This document shows positions 57,999-64,000 of a DNA stretch of 64,000 bases, one piece after another; within the stretch, counting starts at the first letter, position 1, and every line of letters begins with the position of its first letter. The notes under the pieces were generated by a model, which saw nothing but the letters and a program-made list of their open reading frames with translations, had not been told where the DNA came from and did not search any database. This stretch comes from Aporrectodea caliginosa (taxonomy: Eukaryota; Annelida; Clitellata; Crassiclitellata; Lumbricidae), in the NCBI GenBank assembly GCA_020284085.1, contig JACEVL010000204.1, positions 491,501 through 555,500 on the forward strand, written 5' to 3'. The translations under genes were made by a program, and so were the position numbers.

Positions 57999-60900
57999 TG
58001 TGGGTTTTCAGAGAGAGAGAGAGTAGAGAGAGGGAGGTAGAATCTGGGTCAGGCCGATTGGTCATAATGGAGTCATTTGGTGTAGGACTGTAGGTAATGA
58101 AAGTGAGGGGGTCAAGCCGACCCCCTCGGGGGTCGGCCAAAGGCTAGAAGCAAGGGGGTCAATAAGAAGAAGCAAGGGGGTCCAACCCCTGACCCCCCCG
58201 GCAAATCGGACCTGCTTGCGCCTCAACCGCAAAATTCAATTCTTTCTGAAGACAGATATCCAACTTTAAATCTTCAGAAACCGATTCACACACACGCAAA
58301 AATTCTTCCAATCGTACATCTAAGCATTCGCTTGTGTGCACACTCTCAACAGGAGACTCAACATTCGCACACACCTCATTCGAGTCAACAACCGTGCGAG
58401 ACAAACTACCGACATTCACACACTTATCATAGGACTCTTCAAACATTAAACACAAATCACTTTCGTGCCCATCCTCTTCCTGCATATCACAACTGACATT
58501 AATTAGTTCAGCGTGAAACACCGAATCCGAATCACTTTGTACACTCGCATTCGAGTCATCAAACATGTACGAGAAAACACTTTCGTTTATCTCGTCCAAA
58601 CACTCCTTAGGCGTATCATGCACTTGACTATTCCTATTCGTCTCCGAAGGAAAACTCACATTTTGTGCGCTGTCATTCGTAGACTTTGTTTGAGTGTTTG
58701 AGCTTTTCTTCGACGAAATTTGTTCGGCCAATTCATCGAACTCACGGCTTATATCCGCCCGAATTTCATTCTCAATTCGCCTACGCTCCTCCCACGACCA
58801 ACTATAACTCTGACTATCCTTATTCATTCTCTCAAGAAAACGCTCACAAAAAGTCGTTGCTTCCTTCAAAGGCCTGTTTCTTCCTCTATCCTCACATTTC
58901 CTCTGTTTCCTCCTCTCTTTACATGCTACTGCCTTTGCTCTTTTCTCTTCTAAATTCTTCCAAGGACCCATTTTCAAAATTTCGAAAGAAACGCCCCTTT
59001 TTAACGCAATGAAAATTATCGAATTGAATTTCGACCAAATTTCACCGCAACAATTGACTAAGTTTCTACTACTTTTCGTAACCTTTGAACGGATACGCCC
59101 CTTTCAAAATTTCACTGCCGTCTACAACTTTGAAACAACGAAGCCGTACATTTCCCTTTACGACTCAAATATCTCGAAAATCTCAACCGGAATGACTACC
59201 GTATAACCGAGACACGCCCTCCAAATTCTAAATTCTCTTCCTGACGCAAATTTTGTCTTAAAGAGCAAAAATTCTCGCAAAAACTCAAATGTTCTATCGT
59301 CTACCAACAAATTATCCGAACGTACAACGAACAGACGGACGAAAAAAAATCCCGCGAGCCCTCATATGTAAGAGGTTCCTCAGCTATAACAAAGCTCAAG
59401 ACTCGTATCTAGTTAAAAGGTATAATTCTCAACAAAAAGACAAATTAAAACGATACATTACCCAACCGTAGAACGACGGTGGAAGAAAGGTTCGCTTTCA
59501 ATACGAAGAACGACCAACTAACAAGAAGTCTGTAACTCAGCAACGGGCTGACGAACATCACAAACTGAAGCACCGTAAGACTTGAAAATGGCACAAGCCA
59601 CGAACTAACTTGACTACCATGCGACCCAGAGAAATCTCAGACAACCCGACTAGCGCGAAGGCTGAGTATCGGAGATTCTCTAACCGCCCCTTTTCGTACC
59701 TCCTTATATAGGCTACTCCCTCGGCTAAGGAACTACCCAAGGGTAACGAATGCCCATCCCAGGACCGGTTAGGACTCAGTCATGAGACCCTAACATTGTA
59801 AGCAATTACAACATTTGACTGTTTTGTCCGGTTTGTTGTTTTGCAGCCCTGATGGAAAGATGTTGGCTTCAGTTGGAAGCGATCCAGACTACATGTTGAC
59901 GCTGTGGGATTGGAAACAGGAGAAGATTGTTCTGCGTTCGAAGGCATTCTCACAGGACATCTTTAGAGTCACATTTTCTGTGGAACTGGAAGGCCAACTG
60001 ACGTCATCAGGCATTGGTCATATCAGGTCATATTATTTTATATTTATTTTAATCTTTGATACTGGTTGCTTTTTAAAGTTGTATATAGCACCAGTTCTGT
60101 GCTAAATTGATTTACCAGTTGCATTGCCTGAAGAAATGTCTCTGACTCTCATGTTACTCGATTTATGTGATACTAACATGTGCACTTTTTATCTGTGCCA
60201 ATGTTAGTGAAATTGTTTTGCTGTACTAAAAGCGTTTTTGTGAAGTTGTATTGAATTTGTAAACAAGACTAGTAGTTGATAAAGGTTTCGTTAAGTAAAT
60301 GTATTAGATATATTTGTGTCAAAGGCTCTGAGGAAGATACTGGAGAATTTTTAGACGTTTCTTATCTGATTTCTTGCTGATAGATTTTGGAAAATGGCTA
60401 GAACTTTCACTGGCTTGAAACTGCAAGGCCAGCTTGGAAAGTTTGGGAAGAAGGAGATCTCGGATATCGAGGGCTATGTGGAATTGCCTGATGGTAAAGT
60501 GCTGTCTGGATCTGAGTGGGGAAACATGCTGCTCTGGGACGGAGGACTGATCAAAGTTGAAATCTGTCGCAAGAACAAGAAACCTTGTCATCAGGGATCA
60601 ATTCAGCAAATCATCATGGATGAAGGAGAACTCATGACAATTGGAAATGATGGCTACATCCGAGTTAGTCAACATTTCTCTTGCTATGTGACTGTGATCT
60701 TAGTTTTAGCATTTTATGATAATTAAAATTTTAAGCAATTATCATGAAATGGAACTGTTTTAAATGGAACCAACGAACGAATTATGAGTTGGAAACGATA
60801 TACAATTACAATGACCTGACTGAGCTGTAGCAGTATGTATGCAAGGTACAATCAGGAGTCCATGGACAGCCGACTGAAAGGTGCCATGACCCTGGACAGA

Positions 60901-63748
60901 GGAGTCCGAAATGCAGAAGTCCGTACGGCATGATGGAATAGTGCCAACATGACAATTGCGCATGCGGGTCAGGATCTTAAACTTAATATGCTGCTGAATG
61001 GGGAGCCAGTGTAAAGAATCCCACATAAAGGAAGCTATATGGCCAAACCTGAGAAAACCTCCTATAAGATGGGCAGTGGCATTAAGAGCAGACTGATGTT
61101 TCAAAGCAGTTCAAAGCTGCTTGGACTAATGAGTACTGAGTGCAGTGTATGTGGAAGGTCAGGCATTGTTCCATTTACCAGCCTTCATTGTACCTTGAAT
61201 TACGGTGATATTGTGGCACTGGATACAGGTGGAAAGGCACTGACAAAAGAAAGGTACCTCTCACAGCTCTCCAGAGATTGTTAGAACTAGTGACTTATTT
61301 TAATCTTATTCTTATCATAGTTCTGCAAATCATTGTAGTAGTTATTCTTTTTAATTTGTTGATTATGGACTCCTTTGTTGAATAGGTGTGGGATTTTGAA
61401 ACCGTTGATAATGCGGACACAACTAATGAAATGGAACTGTTTGAAATGGAACCAATGAATGAATTACGAGTTGGAAATGACGTCCAATTGCGATGTATGG
61501 TTAAGTCATGTGATCCAGATGAAACAACATTTTGGTATGCGCAGGTTAGCAAAACATTACTTCACCAAAACTGCTTTCAACACATTGTCAAGAAATTTTT
61601 AGCTTATCCTGCTTTTATGACAGTTATCACAGACAGAAGTTGTAACTCGGTTTCTTTTGAGAGGCTGTTTGAATTAACTATGAGGTATATTTTAGCTTGA
61701 CAAAGGTGATTTTATTGATTTACAACTGCAAATATTTGTTTAGGAACAAGCATTTTTGAACATTTAAGAACATTTATGTTGGTTGGCTTCACGTGTGTGC
61801 ATGGACTTGCCACTGGCGATTCTTCTAGTTTATTGTGCATTGTTTTGCTAACTGACCTAATGGTCTATTTGTAAAATACATTTAACGGAACAGGTAGATG
61901 GTTGAATGGTAACACGCTGACACAAAGATCAGAAGGACACAGGTTCGATTCCCCTAGCCCCATAAGGATCCTGAGTGGCCGAGTGGGTTGGTGCCCGCTC
62001 TCGCGCCGGCGCCCCGGGTTCGCTTCCCGGTCGGGTCGGATTATCAGAGATTAATCGGATCTTTACTGCGGGTGGCTCGGTCGCATTATAAACGTGGAGT
62101 ACAATACAACACACAATACAACACATCACAATACAACTGGGGCGCGGTGGTGTAGGGGTATGTTCGGTGCCTTGCAGCTGGAGGGTTGCGGGTTCGGATC
62201 CACCTCAAAGTCGCCGCGTAGGGACCCTGGGCAAGTCCTTCACTGCGCAATTGCTCATGCGCTTCGGCGTGAAACTCGATTCAGCGCTCGCGCAGTAGTC
62301 GGGAGCGCTTCTGAATGGGAAATCTGGTTGGGGCGCTATAACAAGTGTTCAAATACAATACAATACAATACATAAGGTTGACTCAATCTTCAACTCCCTA
62401 GGGGCAACTGTAGAATGAGCAGTAGGACAGATGGGTGCCTTGCAGGCTGCTATACAGTTAAATTTGACTCCTGTTAAACTTGTTATCACCTGTTACTACT
62501 ATATCATGTAATCTTACTGCATACTTGTCAGTTTGAATTAATAAACGAATATAGCTACAACTAACATCATATAGGCTAGCGCAGAGAGCCCCTCTGATTT
62601 GTTTTGCCCTTTGAACAGTGCTATATAAATGTTCAATTACAGTTGCATTATTTTGTAGTTTAGCTTACTTGGATAATTTTGGTGAATATTTTCTAAGTGG
62701 TTTAAGGTTGTAATATGACCATTGCAAATGTAGGATGCCTCTGGTGGCATCTGGAAGTTGGATTTGTCGTTCTCGTTTACATCTGCCGTGCCAGAAAAGC
62801 TCTACTCCTTTCACGCTGGGGCAATCCTGCAGTGCGCCACTTCGCCCATCTCTCACCTTGTTGCTACAGTTGGTGTCGATAGTAAGTTTTCTGTGGAATT
62901 GCTGTGATTTAACTGATAGGTGTTGTTACCTCTCTGCGTTAATTAGGGTATGAGTTTGTAATTGTCTTCCTTGATTTGCCATGAAGAAGTAAAGCTAATC
63001 ACAAGAGGTAACCACAGGCATGAAGTGTTTGCAACTGCATTTTCTTAGCGTATGGTTGCAGTTCTCACTCCTTGGCACTTCATCTGCTACCAGCAATGAT
63101 GTATGGTAAGGAATACTGATTTTATCACTGAGTTTGTCTGATGCACTAGTTGAACAGAAAGTTTGAAATATATTTGAACTTCTGACCTCTTGATTGACAG
63201 TTCAGAGTGCTATGCTATGATGCACTGCAACCATGAATATTATTAGTTTTAAATGCATGTATCTCCAAGATACATGCATTTACATGAGGTTTGCTTAGAA
63301 GGTAAAATTTGTGTGTGATGGTTTTTGTATATTATTTTATATATTCCTATTTTTACAGACTCATAATGTAAACAAAGTTGTGTTTGTGACAACTTTGATT
63401 AGTTAATAAACGAATATTGATTTGGTGCCTTTGTGAAATTCTTAACAAGCAATATAAAGTGTCTCTTGGTACTTGCTCATAATGGTACTAAAACTCAGTT
63501 TTTGTTCTACTTTAAACTCTTTTATTTAAATCAGGAGTTAAGATATCTGTTTGTTTAATAAGTTGTTTACGGAATTCAGTGAAGCTGCTGCGCATTAAGG
63601 ATGTCTTGATTGTTGTGCAATATTTGTAATTTTATTGTTCTTGTTCTGTACAGATTCAGTCCGAGTTTATGATTACCTTACAAAAACTCCTGTCTGTACG
63701 GCTCGATTTAACTTGGCAGGAACTGCACTGCACTGGCCTTCAAAAACT
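49300..63748 (+). CDS. CFAP44: Cilia- and flagella-associated protein 44, N-terminal part
   Basis: Ten exons: 49300-49348, 50370-50852, 51342-51588, 52557-52719, 53609-53748, 59847-60026, 60384-60663, 61386-61544, 62734-62881, 63654-63748. All join in phase to 648 codons beginning [16 protein letters not shown]; the gene runs past the window (family length about 1800 residues). CFAP44 (WDR52) is a WD-repeat protein of the tether complex linking inner dynein arm f to the axonemal doublet. An acidic head with about five 15-residue repeats ([15 protein letters not shown]) precedes the propeller: [100 protein letters not shown] and [14 protein letters not shown]. These match the family strongly. 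Intron 5 contains a 5.5-kb LTR element. Confidence 0.95.
51595..51690 (-). mobile_element. LINE 3' UTR fragment
   Basis: It contains caaacttctaaagtgccactcg and caccagcttattcatgagca, the inverted form of the 3' UTR at 23880-24035. It starts right after the CFAP44 exon 3 donor. Confidence 0.6.
51900..51995 (+). repeat. Retroelement 3' end shared with 62555-62640
   Basis: Both loci share gcagagagcmcctctga and gctatataaatgttca, followed by a tac-rich tail. Probably the 3' end of a SINE or LINE. Confidence 0.6.
52865..53178. mobile_element. hAT MITE in CFAP44 intron 4
   Basis: Ends CAGGGGTGTCAAA and inverted CAGAGGTGTCAAA; flanks atgtattg and atgtatta match at 7 of 8 positions. Length 314 bp, non-coding. 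Confidence 0.88.
54297..54725 (-). repeat. 3' LTR
   Basis: 429-bp repeat; on the minus strand it begins TGTTAGGGTC and ends CTCTTACA. Confidence 0.93.
56091..58214. mobile_element. hAT element nested in the LTR retrotransposon
   Basis: Ends CAGGGTCCGATTTG and inverted CAGGTCCGATTTG are flanked by a perfect 8-bp duplication cttgcgcc (56083-56090, 58215-58222). Inside are further elements: a roughly 140-bp insert at about 56563-56708 bounded by atggcaccc duplications, CAGTG-type ends near 56527 and 57020, a (TA)n run at 57953-57993 and a GA-rich stretch. No complete transposase frame. Confidence 0.88.
57953..57993. repeat. (TA)n microsatellite
   Basis: Uninterrupted TA run inside the nested hAT element. 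Confidence 0.9.
59367..59795 (-). repeat. 5' LTR
   Basis: 429-bp repeat almost identical to 54297-54725; it should hold the element promoter, with no TATA box assigned. Confidence 0.93.
60744..60812 (+). pseudogene. Degenerate copy of the start of CFAP44 exon 8
   Basis: Sequence from gaaatggaactgtttt through gagttggaaacgatat matches the exon 8 segment at 61430-61500 ([18 protein letters not shown]) with about 80-90 percent identity, but has stop codons at two positions. It lies in intron 7, in the same direction, and looks like a small internal duplication, now non-coding. A LINE fragment abuts it. Confidence 0.75.
60815..61240 (-). mobile_element. LINE fragment in CFAP44 intron 7
   Basis: The minus strand reads [19 protein letters not shown], the LHWLP..QRI.FKI motif of CR1-type LINEs, followed by degenerate sequence. 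Confidence 0.72.
61885..62371 (+). mobile_element. tRNA-derived SINE cluster: tRNA-like unit plus A+B dimer
   Basis: A short tRNA-like unit (ggttgaatggtaacacgc, aggttcgattcccc; 61888-61960) is followed by SINE A (61966-62105) and SINE B (62139-62371) arranged as at 40462-40868, ending in (caata)n. It lies in CFAP44 intron 8. Confidence 0.8.
62882..63653. other. CFAP44 intron 9
   Basis: AT-rich intron, with a short inverted atgcatgtatct/agatacatgcat near 63255-63280. Nothing else was seen. Confidence 0.5.
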
Positions 63749-64000
63749 GTAAGCCTTATGTATTGCACTTATAAACAAGTTGTTAATTTTTATCAGATTT
63801 TTATTCATACATGTAGAACCAGTTATAATGTGATTGTAACTTTTGTTTTAGCTTTAAATTTCATGTTTTTTGTGAGATACTGCTGTACGTTGTGGTCTTG
63901 ACGTCATTATTTATGAGATTTGTTTATCTCTCTGGTTATTTTTTTTACTTACCCAGTACCTACATCCAGATATTTCATTTATTTTATGCTAAATTGTTTA
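63749..64000. other. CFAP44 intron 10 (to window end)
   Basis: Follows donor AAAACT|GTAAGC; no exon visible before the window ends. Confidence 0.6.

Larger units (their letters stand above)
55043..58977 (-). pseudogene. LTR-element ORF split by a hAT insertion
   Basis: Two frames, 58159-58977 (basic head [18 protein letters not shown], then acidic Cys/Ser-rich) and 55043-56077 (acidic, then a hydrophobic segment [13 protein letters not shown]), flank the hAT at 56091-58214. Removing that element plus one copy of its duplication leaves the two in the same reading frame, 601 codons including stop. No zinc knuckle, protease or polymerase motif was seen. A gag-like role for the first half is a guess from its position. 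The present copy is interrupted and non-functional as one protein. Confidence 0.6.
54297..59795 (-). mobile_element. Non-autonomous LTR retrotransposon in CFAP44 intron 5
   Basis: Direct terminal repeats of 429 bp (54297-54725 and 59367-59795) run TG...CA and differ by one base that I could find (ctctcaccg versus ctctaaccg). A 4-bp duplication ttgt flanks the element. Read leftward, the 5' LTR is followed by tgagggctcgcggga (possible primer site), a leader, one ORF, and a G-rich ccggggg tract before the 3' LTR. A 4-bp duplication fits Ty3/Gypsy-type integrases. No protease, RT, RNase H or integrase motif is visible, so it must have been mobilised in trans. It is oriented against CFAP44. Confidence 0.92.

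Overview
The window is animal nuclear DNA. Its genes are intron-rich, intergenic DNA is AT-rich, and the sequence is crowded with hAT, piggyBac, Mutator-like, LINE, SINE and LTR elements. The genes recognised are CRNKL1 (splicing), CFAP44 (ciliary axoneme) and a mitochondrial-clan cytochrome P450. Together with an F-box/beta-propeller family and many tRNA-derived SINEs they suggest a non-vertebrate, probably aquatic, metazoan. I cannot name the species. Exon structures below come from reading GT/AG signals and checking codon phase; none was confirmed with transcripts.

Layout. (1) 70-16310: a tandem duplication carrying two copies of a two-exon F-box plus propeller gene (+ strand). The copies are separated by a spacer holding a complete hAT element (8857-10121) and a possible first exon of another gene (8314-8377). 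Each copy has its own private transposon insertions. (2) 17122-24851 (- strand): the 5' half of CRNKL1, nine exons; the 3' half was not found. Its first intron holds two elements with 9-bp target duplications. (3) 26527-34685 (- strand): a complete nine-exon mitochondrial P450, 527 codons plus stop. (4) 34686-39440: repeats and one unassigned terminal exon (- strand). (5) 39441-43554: a piggyBac element with an intact transposase, itself invaded by a TIR element and a SINE dimer. (6) 43619-45633 (+ strand): a long exon coding a Ser/Glu/Lys/Gln-rich tandem-repeat protein. (7) 45634-49299: hAT-type elements. (8) 49300 to the window end (+ strand): the first ten coding exons of CFAP44 (648 codons), continuing past the window. 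Intron 5 contains a 5.5-kb LTR element with near-identical LTRs and one large ORF but no visible pol, interrupted by a hAT element.

The three recognised housekeeping or structural genes are unrelated in function and are simply neighbours. The less ordinary material is the diverging F-box/propeller pair, the pol-less LTR element, the repeat-coded acidic/basic protein, and a series of TIR elements with intact target duplications and satellite-like interiors.
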